A stretch of 64,000 nucleotides of DNA from Desulfosediminicola ganghwensis (GCF_005116675.2 NZ_CP050699.1:3992001-4056000); one strand, 5' to 3'. Counted from the stretch's first letter, positions 27,581 to 37,255 are shown. A program made the numbers and translations. The notes: a model not told the origin generated them from the letters alone.

Positions 27581-29113
27581 ATGCGCACATTTGAAATAGA
27601 ACCAGGAAAAATTTCCCTCGAAGAGCTCCGCTCCGTCTCCAGAGAGGCTACCCGGATCAGTCTCAACCCAGCCTGTCGTAATGCCATCGATGATTCCGTT
27701 GCAACGGTACGCAAGCTTATAGATGAGGGCCGCGTCATCTACGGTATCAATACCGGTTTTGGCCTGCTGGCCCATACTGTGATACCAAGAGATGAACTTG
27801 AGCATTTGCAGGAATCAATCGTTCTTTCCCACGCAGCCGGAGTCGGCAACCTGATGAGCGAATCCACCACCAGGCTGCTGATGGTACTGAAAATCAACAG
27901 TCTGGCTCGCGGTTATTCCGGCATTCGCTATGAGGTAATCGATGCTCTGGTGCAGCTGGTGAATCATGAGGTTTACCCCTGCATACCGGTGAAGGGTTCC
28001 GTGGGAGCATCCGGTGACCTTGCCCCGCTCGCACACATGAGCACCGTGTTGCTGGGCGAAGGCGAAGTGATGCATAAGGGAAAGCGATTGACCGGCAAAG
28101 AAGGTCTGACAATCGCCGGTCTCTCCCCTTTTACCCTGCACCCCAAAGAGGGACTAGCCCTGCTCAACGGTACCCAGGCCTCCACCGCGCTGGCTCTTAA
28201 AGGACTTTTTGCGGCTGAGGATCTCTTTGCCGCCGCAGTGGTAACAGGTTCCCTTTCTGTTGAGGCGGCCATGGGCAGTCGCAGACCTTTCGATCCTTTG
28301 ATCCATGAGGTGCGGGGCCACCAGGCACAGATTGATGCAGCCAGGATGTATCGTGACCTGCTGCAGCATAGCGAGATTGAAGTTTCCCATCTCGACTGCG
28401 AAGCTGTGCAGGACCCCTACTCACTCAGATGCCAGCCCCAGGTGATGGGCGCCTGCCTGACCCAGATACGAAACGCGGCCGATACGCTTTTAATCGAAGC
28501 CAACGCTGTCTCTGACAACCCACTGGTATTTGCGGAAGTGAATGATATTTTCTCTGGCGGCAATTTCCATGCCGAACCGGTCGCAATGGCAGCAGATAAC
28601 CTGGCACTGGCAATAGCCGAAATCGGCTCACTCTCTGAACGCAGGATGGCCCTGCTTATCGACTCGAACATGAGTAAACTGCCGCCATTTCTGGTTGAGA
28701 AAGGCGGGCTGAACTCTGGTTTTATGATCGCCCAGGTAACCTCTGCCGCACTTGCCAGTGAAAATAAATCCCTGGCCCACCCTGCTTCCGTCGATAGTCT
28801 GCCCACCTCGGCCAACCAGGAAGACCATGTTTCCATGGCAACCTTTGCCGCAAGACGGCTCACCGATATGGCAGAAAATAGTGCCAACGTGCTCGCCATT
28901 GAATTACTCGCCGCCTGTCAGGGCTTGGACTTCCGGGCACCACTCAAGAGCAGCGAGCTGCTTGAATCCGCCAAGGATCAGGTGAGAAATCGAGTGCCTT
29001 TCTATGACAAGGACAGATATTTTTCCCCTGATATTGCAAAAATCTGCGAGCTCATCCAACAGGGTGAGTTAAATCATCTGGTCGATTCCTCACTGATACC
29101 AAGTTTCAAATAA
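27581..29113 (+). CDS. hutH: Histidine ammonia-lyase
   Basis: A 510-residue enzyme that deaminates histidine to urocanate. The self-forming MIO cofactor tripeptide Ala143-Ser144-Gly145 lies in [26 protein letters not shown] near residue 55, and the [22 protein letters not shown] and [17 protein letters not shown] motifs are intact. The length is normal. No strong ribosome-binding site is seen before the ATG. It is divergent from hutU, with the HutC sites between, and is followed 11 bp later by hutC, so the regulator is co-expressed with its pathway. Confidence 0.96.
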   Translation: MRTFEIEPGKISLEELRSVSREATRISLNPACRNAIDDSVATVRKLIDEGRVIYGINTGFGLLAHTVIPRDELEHLQESIVLSHAAGVGNLMSESTTRLLMVLKINSLARGYSGIRYEVIDALVQLVNHEVYPCIPVKGSVGASGDLAPLAHMSTVLLGEGEVMHKGKRLTGKEGLTIAGLSPFTLHPKEGLALLNGTQASTALALKGLFAAEDLFAAAVVTGSLSVEAAMGSRRPFDPLIHEVRGHQAQIDAARMYRDLLQHSEIEVSHLDCEAVQDPYSLRCQPQVMGACLTQIRNAADTLLIEANAVSDNPLVFAEVNDIFSGGNFHAEPVAMAADNLALAIAEIGSLSERRMALLIDSNMSKLPPFLVEKGGLNSGFMIAQVTSAALASENKSLAHPASVDSLPTSANQEDHVSMATFAARRLTDMAENSANVLAIELLAACQGLDFRAPLKSSELLESAKDQVRNRVPFYDKDRYFSPDIAKICELIQQGELNHLVDSSLIPSFK

Positions 29114-29124
29114 CAGGCATAATC

Positions 29125-29892
29125 ATGAGCAGCTCAAAACCAGCATCGCTTTCAACCGGAGAAAATGCTCCACCACTCTATCAGCAGGTTAAAGAGTATA
29201 TACTCAGGAAAATACATTCCGGCGAATGGCATGCCGATATGAAAATTGACTCTGAAGCGGAGCTGGTTGCTGCCACCGGAGTATCCAGAATGACGGTCAA
29301 CCGTGCTTTAAGAGAATTGAGCGCAGAAGGACGTCTCATCCGCAGGCAGGGGCTCGGAACTTTTGTCGCTGAAAAGAAACCGCAGGCAGCGTTACTTGAG
29401 ATCAACTCCATAGCCAGAGAGATCGAAGCGCGGGGAGGTAAATACTCCTGTACTGTGCATCTGTTACAAGAAGAAAAAGCACAGCCCGGGGTTGCCGCCA
29501 GGATGGAGTTGCAACCGTACTCAAGTGTCTTTCATTCTGTCATCGTCCATCGGGACAACCTTATACCAATTCAGCTCTCCAGCAGGTATATCAATCCAGC
29601 CTTCGCACCGGAATATCTCAAACAGGATTTCACCTCTGTCACTCCCAACGAATACCTGCTGAGTCTTGCGCCGATAACAGCTGTTGAACATGTGGTTGAA
29701 GCGCTTATCCCCGACCCATGGGTCCGGGAGTTGCTTGAAATCAATTCCGCCGAGCCCTGCCTTGCCCTCTACCGCACGACATGGGTCGGTAATCTTATCG
29801 CCACCTATTCTGTCTTCTATTCACCAGGCTCACGCTATACGCTGGGGTCGAGATTCGTGCCCCCGAGTGGTGGGGTAATTGAGGTGAGTTAG
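29125..29892 (+). CDS. hutC: GntR/HutC-family histidine-utilisation repressor
   Basis: A 255-residue regulator. The winged helix-turn-helix occupies about residues 15-85 (YQQVKEYILRKIHSGEW, then DSEAELVAATGVSRMTVNRALREL and RRQGLGTFVAEKK). The UTRA ligand domain follows (about 105-245), with IPIQLSSRYINP and EAL-PDPWVRELLEI. It lies directly after hutH, and the two TTGTATATACA sites between hutU and hutH are its likely targets. The usual inducer of HutC is urocanate. A bidirectional terminator stands 70 bp after the stop. Confidence 0.93.
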   Translation: MSSSKPASLSTGENAPPLYQQVKEYILRKIHSGEWHADMKIDSEAELVAATGVSRMTVNRALRELSAEGRLIRRQGLGTFVAEKKPQAALLEINSIAREIEARGGKYSCTVHLLQEEKAQPGVAARMELQPYSSVFHSVIVHRDNLIPIQLSSRYINPAFAPEYLKQDFTSVTPNEYLLSLAPITAVEHVVEALIPDPWVRELLEINSAEPCLALYRTTWVGNLIATYSVFYSPGSRYTLGSRFVPPSGGVIEVS

Positions 29893-29961
29893 GCGTTGGG
29901 CGATGGACGTTGAACGTTGGAAGGATAGCATATCTGTTATTTTTTCCAGTCAATCACTAAG

Positions 29962-30001
29962 AAAAAGGCCCGGCTGGTTACTCTACCTGCCGGGCCTTTT
30001 C
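29962..30001. terminator. Bidirectional terminator between hutC and the MoaD-like gene
   Basis: AAAAAGGCCCGGC (from 29962) pairs with GCCGGGCCTTTTT (to about 30001) around a loop of about 15 bases; A and T runs on both sides suit both convergent genes. Confidence 0.88.
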
Positions 30002-30022
30002 CTGCTCTGTACACAATTCGTA

Positions 30023-30265
30023 TCAACCTCCAGCAATAGTCGGAAATAAAACGATGTAATCACCTTCAGCCAGAACCGTTTCGAGATCGCATGTTGCCTC
30101 GTTAATCAGGATCATTCTCACCTTCTCCACGGGAACAGCGAGATCGCGCGCCAGATCTGCGACCGTCGTGCCGACAGGAACGGTAACATAACAGGTAGGG
30201 CCATCGTCACATGGCTTGTATTTTGCCAATGAGGCAAAGAGCTTCAATGAAACTGTTATTTTCAT
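30023..30265 (-). CDS. MoaD/ThiS-family small sulfur-carrier-like protein
   Basis: An 80-residue ubiquitin-fold protein: MKITVSLKLFASLAKY, then TVPVGTTVADLARDLAVP, VRMILINEAT, and the diagnostic diglycine C-terminus FPTIAGG. MoaD proteins carry the sulfur used to make the dithiolene of molybdopterin or tungstopterin. A copy placed 85 bp after an aldehyde ferredoxin oxidoreductase gene is common and suggests a dedicated role in cofactor supply for that enzyme. The frame allows ten more N-terminal codons, but they do not look like family sequence. Confidence 0.85.
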   Translation of the reverse strand: MKITVSLKLFASLAKYKPCDDGPTCYVTVPVGTTVADLARDLAVPVEKVRMILINEATCDLETVLAEGDYIVLFPTIAGG

Positions 30266-30349
30266 AATTGGTTGATTCAACCTCGGACCAGGCATGTCGA
30301 TCAGCGGCAGACCGACATACCCTGGGAGAAAGGGATTGAAATTTTCAGG

Positions 30350-32194
30350 CTATATCTGAATACCCAATGCTTCAAGAGTCTCGGATTTGGGCACGCCATT
30401 GTCATCCCAGCCTCGCAACTCATAATAACGATCGAGAGCTTCATCCATATTATGCGGCACCTTACCAGCCCGGCTGCCGTTTTCGCTGGCCTTGTAGACC
30501 ACTGCAGGTAGCTTGTCATCCTTACGGTCTATGCCATACTTTACATTGACCATACGCTGCAGGGTATAGATGCGCTCCGCGGCTTTCAAAAGATCGTCCA
30601 TGCTCCATTCCCAACCGGTGATAGCATTGATGGAATCGAGCATTACGGTCATGCTATAACCGCCGAAAAGCATGAACTTGCAGTGGCAGGCTGCCTGGGT
30701 AAGTGTTCCGTAATCCTGGTATTTTGCTGCAACAAATTCTGAATTTTCCATCTGGAAACGATCCACTTCCTGATCGACTCCGGCCTCGGGCAACAGAAAA
30801 CCTGCGGTGGCAACCTGCGGATTACCACGCTCATGGTGCGGCCCCACATTACCTGTTGCATAGTTGACCGCCAGGGAGAAAAACGCGCGAGGATCGTGGG
30901 CAGGCAGATCAAGACCTTTGACATGCGGTGCCAGCTCTACAGCTTCCTCACCGAGTTTTTCTGCAGCAGGCAGCAAGCCATCAGCAAACAACTCACCAAA
31001 CCCGGATTTACGGTTGCCGAGGTTGTGAATCAACTCAATCATGGTGTCCGCATCGCCCCATTTCAGCTCAACACCGCCGATATCATCAGCAGTCATCAAA
31101 CCTTTTTCCTGGCAATCCATGGTGTAACCAAGAAATGAGCCCATTGAAATACAATCCAGACCGTATCTGTTGCAGAGATCATTCATCAGCGAAAGGGCTT
31201 TTACATCATCCATCAGGCAGTTGTTACCAAGCATACCCAGCGCCTCATATTCGGGTCCTGGTCCTTTCATTGCATATTTTTCGGGTTCTGCGACCTCTAC
31301 CTCTCTGTGACAACCAACAACGCAGGAACTACAGGCATGGGGCTTGGCACCAAGCACATCTGTGTAGTTCGGCACACCGAGTTTTTCTGCTCCTTCCGGC
31401 CAGGAAGCTTCGCTCCAGTTTTTGGTGGGTGTGTCACCGTCGGCATCACAGCCGATCTCAACAAATGGGGTACCGTGCAGACGAAGCCAGTCCTTGGTGT
31501 TTTCGTGAACTGTTTTGCCGATACTCTTATTGATCTCAGCCAGTTTTTCCGGCTTATTAACAGCGACTTTTCTGGTGCCATTCACAACCACAGCCTTGAG
31601 GTTCTTCGACCCCATCACCGCGCCAAGACCGCAACGACCTGCAAAACTATGTTTATCAACCACGATACAGGCTATGGCGACCTTCTTCTCACCAGCCTGG
31701 CCAATTGAACAGATGGAAGATTTTTCCAAACCTGTATCAGCGACAATCGCATCGGACGCCTCAAAGGCATCCTTCCCCCAGAATTGTGCCGCCTCGCAAA
31801 TCTCAACCAGGTCTTCATCTATCTTCAGGTAACATGGAGACTCCGATTTACCCTGTATGATCAGGGCATCGTAACCGGCATTTTTCAGGGCCATTCCCCA
31901 GCCTGCACCGGCAGCGCTTTCACCATAGATTCCGGTAACCGGAGATTTTGAGACAACAGTGAACTTCGCCGCTCCCGTCTGCCTGGCTGCCTGCAATGGC
32001 CCGGTGGCAAAAACCAACCTGTTTTCTGCGTCATATGGCCCAACTTCAGAACCAACTTCATCAGACAACACCTTGGCACCAAAACCGCCACCACCGAGGT
32101 AGAGTTTCCAAACCCTCTCTCCTACCTCCTCGATAGTCGTCTTTTTGGTCGTTAAATCAATTCTCAGAACCTTGCCCCAATATCCGTTCCCCAT
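30350..32194 (-). CDS. aor: Tungsten-containing aldehyde:ferredoxin oxidoreductase
   Basis: About 614 residues. The N-terminal AOR domain starts MGNGYWGKVLRIDLTT, with YLGGGGFGAKVL and GIYGESAAGAGWG. A [4Fe-4S] site is formed by C288-x2-C291-x3-C295 (CSSCVVGC) and a fourth cysteine near residue 500 in AACHCKF. The enzyme oxidises aldehydes to carboxylic acids with ferredoxin, or runs in reverse. Length is normal. The AAGGAG spaced six bases before ATG at 32194 decides the start. It forms a leftward operon with the MoaD-like gene and is divergent from a two-component pair that may control it. Confidence 0.94.
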   Translation of the reverse strand: MGNGYWGKVLRIDLTTKKTTIEEVGERVWKLYLGGGGFGAKVLSDEVGSEVGPYDAENRLVFATGPLQAARQTGAAKFTVVSKSPVTGIYGESAAGAGWGMALKNAGYDALIIQGKSESPCYLKIDEDLVEICEAAQFWGKDAFEASDAIVADTGLEKSSICSIGQAGEKKVAIACIVVDKHSFAGRCGLGAVMGSKNLKAVVVNGTRKVAVNKPEKLAEINKSIGKTVHENTKDWLRLHGTPFVEIGCDADGDTPTKNWSEASWPEGAEKLGVPNYTDVLGAKPHACSSCVVGCHREVEVAEPEKYAMKGPGPEYEALGMLGNNCLMDDVKALSLMNDLCNRYGLDCISMGSFLGYTMDCQEKGLMTADDIGGVELKWGDADTMIELIHNLGNRKSGFGELFADGLLPAAEKLGEEAVELAPHVKGLDLPAHDPRAFFSLAVNYATGNVGPHHERGNPQVATAGFLLPEAGVDQEVDRFQMENSEFVAAKYQDYGTLTQAACHCKFMLFGGYSMTVMLDSINAITGWEWSMDDLLKAAERIYTLQRMVNVKYGIDRKDDKLPAVVYKASENGSRAGKVPHNMDEALDRYYELRGWDDNGVPKSETLEALGIQI

Positions 32195-32520
32195 AACCAA
32201 CTCCTTTATTTCGTGCTTTACCTCAATACCTGTTTCGCCTTCGCCCTCCAGTTTCTAAGGTCTTCAGCTCTTCAATATCCGGAGTTATAGTCTTGGCAAT
32301 GATGCGGAACAATGGGGGGAACACCCCATTTCTCCCTACAGGATAACTGTATCTTTTAGGCAGCTACCTGCATGAAAGAGCAAAGACACAAGGCATGACC
32401 CCATCTCGACAACCTGTCATTTATAGTAAACTTCGGTTGTTCTTTTCCTCTTTCCATTATACTTTTGCAGTACGTTGCGATAAGAATTGCCATTTTACTC
32501 ATGTACTTCGAATAATTTTT
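32195..32520. other. Divergent intergenic region, 326 bp
   Basis: Between aor (minus) and the LuxR-type regulator (plus). Contains no gene; the region should hold both promoters. An in-frame extension of the regulator upstream of 32521 does not resemble family sequence. Confidence 0.5.
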
Positions 32521-33186
32521 ATGACCAATACACCTATCCGCATTGTTATTGCTGAAGACCACCTGCTTGTCCGCGAAGGTATGAAGGCCCTTATCTCCTC
32601 TCGAAAAGGCTTTGAGGTTGTCGGTGAAGCGGATAATGGACTGGATGTATTGAAAATCTGCCAAAAGGCCCGTCCGGATCTGCTCCTGCTTGATCTCTCC
32701 ATGCCTAAAATGAGCGGTCTTTCCACCCTGCGGCAGATTAAATGCGAGATACCTGAAACACGTATTCTGGTCATAACCATGCATGCGTCCAGGGAGTATG
32801 TCTTGCCGACTCTTAAGGAAGGAGCAGACGGCTACCTGCTGAAAGGAGACGACCCCGAAGAACTCTTCGTAGCCATGAAGTCCGTTATTAAAGGCAACGC
32901 CTATCTGAGCGGGGTGCTCTCCCGCCAGCTTATCAATAATTACATCATAGATAGTGACGCCGGAAGTATCACTGCCGATGACCCTCTCTCACCTCTCACC
33001 AAGAGGGAACGTGAGATCTTTCAGCTTGTGGCAGAAGGGTTTACCAACCAGAAGATCGGAGAAATGCTCTTCATCTCACCCAAAACCGTTGACCGGCACA
33101 GGTCGAACATGATGAAAAAAATGAAAGTACACAGCGCGCGGGAAATTATCGAGCTTGCCCGCCAAAGCGGCATCATCCAACCATGA
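32521..33186 (+). CDS. NarL/LuxR-family response regulator
   Basis: A 221-residue two-component regulator. The receiver domain is IVIAEDHLLVREGMKAL, with phospho-acceptor aspartate in LLLLDLSMP and the later VITMH and K residues. The C-terminal LuxR helix-turn-helix is LTKREREIFQLVAEGFTNQKIGEML followed by SPKTVDRHRSNMMKKM. The frame is open 42 codons further upstream, but the receiver fold starts at MTNTPIRIVI, so 32521 is chosen. It is followed within 35 bp by its probable kinase and is divergent from aor. Confidence 0.93.
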   Translation: MTNTPIRIVIAEDHLLVREGMKALISSRKGFEVVGEADNGLDVLKICQKARPDLLLLDLSMPKMSGLSTLRQIKCEIPETRILVITMHASREYVLPTLKEGADGYLLKGDDPEELFVAMKSVIKGNAYLSGVLSRQLINNYIIDSDAGSITADDPLSPLTKREREIFQLVAEGFTNQKIGEMLFISPKTVDRHRSNMMKKMKVHSAREIIELARQSGIIQP

Positions 33187-33217
33187 TCATGCCTTCCTGT
33201 TCTCCCCCTTGGTACTA

Positions 33218-34993
33218 ATGGAAGCTCAACCTCTCCCCGCTATTGAAGAGACCATGGAAAATCTGCCGGTTCCCTGTCAGGTCTTCACCCTGGATGCCGG
33301 CGACGCGCTTATTTTCAACAAGGCTAACAGCGCGGCCGATCGCTTATTGCGTATCACCCACGATAATCTCAAGGGCATGCGGCTCGAGCAGGCTTTTCCA
33401 CAATTGGCTGACTCGGTTGTCCCCGAGCGCTATAAACATATTCTGGCAACGGGCAGCAACTGGGGCTATCACGGAGTATACTATGATGAATCAGGGAATT
33501 TCATCGGACTGTTCCATATACATGCCTTTCGCTTGACCGACAAAAAACTCGCCTGCTTTTTAACGCCGGATGCAGACACCGACACAGAAGTCATTATCCA
33601 TAAAAGCCCGCTTACTTTAAGTAACCACTCTATCGATTATGGGTCTGCCGCAGAAAGGGAAAACCGATCCCCAAAGCCTGCAACCCAGGCAACAGGTGCT
33701 ACTGAGTTCACACGTGACCGCGTGGCAGATACGGATATGGACAATATTTTGTTCACCGACCTCTTCACCATTGTCGAACTTGAGGCAATCCAGAAAGCTT
33801 TCTGTGATGTCACCGGTGTTGCTTCAATCATCACCATGCCCGATGGAACGCCAATCACCCGCCAGGAAAACTTCTGCACCTTCTGCCGCCAGGTAATTCG
33901 CTCCACTCAACAGGGCCTGGCCAATTGCATTTACTCCGACTCCATCATAGGCAAACCCAATCATCAGGGCCCTACTATCCGTCCCTGCCTAAGTGGTGGC
34001 CTGTGGGATGGCGGGGCCAGTATTATTGTAGGGGGCAAGCACGTCGCCAACTGGCTCATCGGACAGGTACGTCTTTCAAACTCTGTTGATGAAAATCGAC
34101 TGCGGGAATACGCCAGGGAAATCGGTACCGATGAAAGCACCTTTATGGCAGCCTATCATGAAGTACCTATCATGAACTCCAAACAGTTTTACCGTACCTG
34201 CAATTCACTCTATCTTTTTGCCAACCTGTTGTCTGAGATGGCATATCAGAACCTGCGCCTTGCAAGGGCTAACGCTGCCCAGAAAGAGATTACCCTGGCT
34301 CTTCGCCACTCCAAGTCACGACTGCATCGCCTTTCCTCCAAACTGATACTCAGCCAGGAAGATGAACGAAAGAGACTGGCCCTCGAACTTCATGATGGTA
34401 TTGGCCAATCACTTACGGCGGTAAACTATTCCGTCCACGCTATTCTGGCTAATCTACAAAAGCCTGAGGTGGACCTGCGTAACTGCATAGACACCTCCTC
34501 CCGAATTATAGCAAGCGCCATAGCAGAAGTACGCAAGATGCAGGTTGAATTACGCCCACGCATACTCGACGAACTTGGCGCCATTGCCGCCATTCAATGG
34601 CTTTGCCGTGAATATCTTGATGTTTACAAACAATTCACCATCGACCTGAATATCAATATTCAAGAAGAACTGATACCTGCACCACTCAAAGCGGTTCTAT
34701 TCAGAATTGCCCAGGAGGCAATGAATAATGCTGCGAAATACAGTGAAGGGGACACCCTGTTCTTCTCACTGCTCAAAATTGACGATGAAATCCACCTTAC
34801 AATCAGAGACAACGGGAAAGGGTTTGATCTTGAGAAAATCATTGAATCGGATGATTTCAATCGTGGGCTTGGCCTTGAAGGTATGAAAGAGCGCGCAGAG
34901 TTGTGCGATGGTACTTTGACAATCAACTCTGCAGCCGGCAAGGGGACCCGGGTGACAGCCTGTTGGCCGATATCTAACATTTCAAGACAGTAG
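33218..34993 (+). CDS. PocR-domain sensor histidine kinase (NarX/DegS type)
   Basis: About 591 residues with no membrane segment, so a cytoplasmic sensor. The N-terminal 110 residues look like a divergent PAS domain. A linker follows, then a PocR domain (DLFTIVELEAIQKAFCDVTGVASIIT with cysteines in FCTFCRQVIR, NCIYSD and IRPCLSGGLWDG). Next comes a HisKA_3 helix with the phospho-histidine in LALELHDGIGQSL, and an HATPase domain (FRIAQEAMNNAAKYS, DNGKGFD, GLGLEGM). PocR domains sense small hydrocarbon derivatives such as 1,3-propanediol. That makes an alcohol or aldehyde linked to the neighbouring AOR an attractive ligand (inference). The partner regulator is immediately upstream. Confidence 0.92.
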   Translation: MEAQPLPAIEETMENLPVPCQVFTLDAGDALIFNKANSAADRLLRITHDNLKGMRLEQAFPQLADSVVPERYKHILATGSNWGYHGVYYDESGNFIGLFHIHAFRLTDKKLACFLTPDADTDTEVIIHKSPLTLSNHSIDYGSAAERENRSPKPATQATGATEFTRDRVADTDMDNILFTDLFTIVELEAIQKAFCDVTGVASIITMPDGTPITRQENFCTFCRQVIRSTQQGLANCIYSDSIIGKPNHQGPTIRPCLSGGLWDGGASIIVGGKHVANWLIGQVRLSNSVDENRLREYAREIGTDESTFMAAYHEVPIMNSKQFYRTCNSLYLFANLLSEMAYQNLRLARANAAQKEITLALRHSKSRLHRLSSKLILSQEDERKRLALELHDGIGQSLTAVNYSVHAILANLQKPEVDLRNCIDTSSRIIASAIAEVRKMQVELRPRILDELGAIAAIQWLCREYLDVYKQFTIDLNINIQEELIPAPLKAVLFRIAQEAMNNAAKYSEGDTLFFSLLKIDDEIHLTIRDNGKGFDLEKIIESDDFNRGLGLEGMKERAELCDGTLTINSAAGKGTRVTACWPISNISRQ

Positions 34994-35060
34994 CGGAGCG
35001 TTGGAAGACAGGGAAAATTGCGTCCTGTAATTCAGCCGAGGAGGCACTACGCTCACATCG

Positions 35061-35291
35061 ATATTCCTGATCAAAACCAAAGAGATACAATTAGTAAAAG
35101 TAATTGAAGGACTATCTGTATTTACCGGGGTTTCCGAGGTCTATTCTGTCAACGGCACATTCGATCTGGTAGTTATAGCGAAATTGAACAGTGGTGAAGA
35201 ACCGGTATCTCTTGTAACTGACGAGATGGGGTCTGTTGCCGGTATTGCCAGACCATGGTCGCATTTGATTGTTACAGTCGTGGCGATCTGA
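35061..35291 (+). pseudogene. Remnant of a stand-alone Lrp/AsnC ligand-binding (RAM) domain gene
   Basis: The frame ending at TGA 35289-35291 reads FLIKTKEIQLVKVIEGL, then FTGVSEVYSVNGTFDLVVIAK and a less typical end. This matches small single-domain AsnC-type proteins of about 78 residues. An AGGAGG lies at 35039-35044, but there is no ATG, GTG or TTG in frame between the preceding stop and the conserved sequence. The start has therefore been lost, or a rare start such as ATA at 35061 is used. The C-terminal part is also diverged. Most likely a decaying gene. Confidence 0.6.
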
Positions 35292-35336
35292 AATCAGTAT
35301 ATGCCATGAAAATGTAGCAGTTGCATTTTACGTTCA

Positions 35337-36230
35337 TTAAAAAATAGCCGCTACAGAGGCTCTGCCCTGTCTTTCTCCATTCTTGACTGCAAGGATTGGA
35401 CATGAACTGATGGAAACAAGTCGCTCAATGGTGCTGCCACCGAATATCTCAATAAAAGCCTGCTCAGTTCTTACACCAAGCACAATAAGATCCATGTGCC
35501 GTGCTTTGGCATAGTTTGCCAGACAATGCTCCGGGATATTGTAATCCATGCTGTTGATAACAGATATACCACGCAACTCAGCCCTTGAGGAAAATGCCTC
35601 CAGAGCCGCTGTGGCCTTTTCTTCAGCCTCTCTTGCAACACCATACCGTAATGAGCGCTCAGCCGGAATATCTACTGAATAGAGCCCATGAACCTGGCTG
35701 CCATAGCTTTCGGCAATATCGAATGCCCGTATTTCTCCAATGATACCTTGTTCAGATTCAGCCACATCCACAAGTATATTAGAAAACCTGATTTCCGAAC
35801 CCTCCGGTATAACCAGGACGTCACAGCTACTGTTGGTGACTATTTCCGCCAGGATTCGCCCGAGTAACATTCTTTCAAACTGGAGTTTCCGTTTACCTCC
35901 CAATACAATAAGCGAAACAGACTCCTCCAGGGCTACCTCTAGAATCTCATCGCTGGGCTTTCCTTTCCGATGGACTGTCTTCAGACTCAAGCCTAGCGAA
36001 TTCGCATAATCAAATGCCTCTTTCAAAATCTTCTGAAAAGGCTCATCAAATTTTTTCTGAGCATCCTCGATACAGAATCGATTCATATTTCCTTCATAAT
36101 TAGGTGTCACAGCAACAATGACCACCCTGGCCCGAAGAGTTGAAGCAAGCACCAGCGTTTCTTTGAATACTGATCGGCTCGCCTCTGAATTATCAATGGC
36201 TGCAAGTATCGTTTTAGTGGAATGTTTCAT
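35337..36230 (-). CDS. Tandem universal stress protein (UspA x2)
   Basis: About 297 residues forming two Usp domains. The first is TILAAIDNSEASRSVFKETLVLAS to LIVLGGKRKLQFERMLLGRI and SCDVLVIPEG. The second is ISNIL-type FSNILVDVAE to MDLIVLGVRTEQAFIEIFGGSTIERL and CPILAVKNG. The first repeat ends GGKRKLQFERMLLGRI, a modified form of the ATP-binding G-x2-G-x9-GS/T motif, while the second lacks a clear one, so nucleotide binding may be limited to one half. I chose the internal ATG at 36230, where Usp homology begins. It follows another Usp-like gene on the same strand. Confidence 0.88.
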   Translation of the reverse strand: MKHSTKTILAAIDNSEASRSVFKETLVLASTLRARVVIVAVTPNYEGNMNRFCIEDAQKKFDEPFQKILKEAFDYANSLGLSLKTVHRKGKPSDEILEVALEESVSLIVLGGKRKLQFERMLLGRILAEIVTNSSCDVLVIPEGSEIRFSNILVDVAESEQGIIGEIRAFDIAESYGSQVHGLYSVDIPAERSLRYGVAREAEEKATAALEAFSSRAELRGISVINSMDYNIPEHCLANYAKARHMDLIVLGVRTEQAFIEIFGGSTIERLVSISSCPILAVKNGERQGRASVAAIF

Positions 36231-36261
36231 GGTCTGATTTGCATGTTTAACAATCGGAATT

Positions 36262-37095
36262 TTAGTGGCCAATCCTTTTGGTCGCAACCTTCATAGCACC
36301 TGCGCCTCGCTTCCTGCCCTCCCCTTGACGGATTGGAATTTTCCCTGTTTTCGAATTTTTTTCAAACACGAAAAAAATAAGACCATCGAGAAACAGTTGC
36401 TGGACATAATAGAATACGCAAACAGTCAACAGGGGCAATATTGCATACAAACCGCCCGCTGACCAGCACTGCACAATCGCCTTTGAATTGGTGAAAAACA
36501 GCCAGTATAAGACTATGGCCAACAGGCCGTAACAAATCATTTTGACATATTCGCCGACTACCTTCTTATCCTCTATCTCCAGATCATCAATGTTCAGTGT
36601 GTTCCGTTTTTGCCTTCGAAGTACCCGCGCAGCCACCCCGCCATCACCACCGATACTGAAAACCGGTACCGAAGCTCCCTGTTCGGCATCATCAATTCGC
36701 ACACCTTCATCAACTACCACAAAAGAAACTTTGCGGACCAGCAAACAGAGACGGTGAACAACCTTACGAATCCTGCCGGATTCTTTGACATGGCTGACGG
36801 TTATCCCAGTTGCGCAAGCCCTGCTGGTCAACTCTGTAAAACTTTTCTCCACGGCAGAGTTAAAACGCCTGATTCTCCGCCCTCCATCCCATAACCGCGG
36901 CATGGTATTGATATATGCCACCAAAACCGCACATTGCAGCCTCCCAGCGACCTCCAGGGCATAATTCATCAGTTTTTCGGACAAGTGACCATTCCGTGTC
37001 ACAATCAGTATAACTGAAGAACGCTGTATGAGTCCCTGTTGAATATCCTCATACCCATTAAAACTAGAATCCGGCATCGGGTCCAATAGCTCCAT
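36262..37095 (-). CDS. Membrane-anchored Usp-like protein
   Basis: A 277-residue protein of unusual layout. Residues about 28-150 resemble a universal stress protein fold (SVILIVTRNGHLSEKLMNYALEVAG, then VLVAYINTMPRL and VSFVVVDEGVRI). A linker leads into two hydrophobic segments near residues 185-205 (MICYGLLAIVLYWLFF) and 215-240 (GLYAILPLLTVCVFYYVQQLF). The tail is lysine- and arginine-rich. It probably places a Usp-like domain at the inner membrane. It precedes the tandem Usp gene and is likely co-transcribed. I do not know a named family for the whole chain. Confidence 0.7.
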   Translation of the reverse strand: MELLDPMPDSSFNGYEDIQQGLIQRSSVILIVTRNGHLSEKLMNYALEVAGRLQCAVLVAYINTMPRLWDGGRRIRRFNSAVEKSFTELTSRACATGITVSHVKESGRIRKVVHRLCLLVRKVSFVVVDEGVRIDDAEQGASVPVFSIGGDGGVAARVLRRQKRNTLNIDDLEIEDKKVVGEYVKMICYGLLAIVLYWLFFTNSKAIVQCWSAGGLYAILPLLTVCVFYYVQQLFLDGLIFFVFEKNSKTGKIPIRQGEGRKRGAGAMKVATKRIGH

Positions 37096-37240
37096 CCTGT
37101 CGAGAAAGCTGTTGAAGGTTCATAATTATTGTTCATTGCCGCATTACACACTGCAGATTTCATGCCCGATGATGCAGTCCATTTATCTTGTTGAATCTAC
37201 TGTAATTGATATATTTTCTTTCAAGGATGGATCAGAAACC

Positions 37241-37255
37241 GTTTCACATTGCAAC
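37241..37255. promoter_or_regulatory. Putative activator site 1 (GTTTCA-N3-TGCAAC)
   Basis: GTTTCACATTGCAAC, first of three related 15-bp palindromes upstream of the sigma-54 promoter; one arm mismatch relative to the perfect copy. About 390 bp before the predicted transcription start. Confidence 0.6.
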
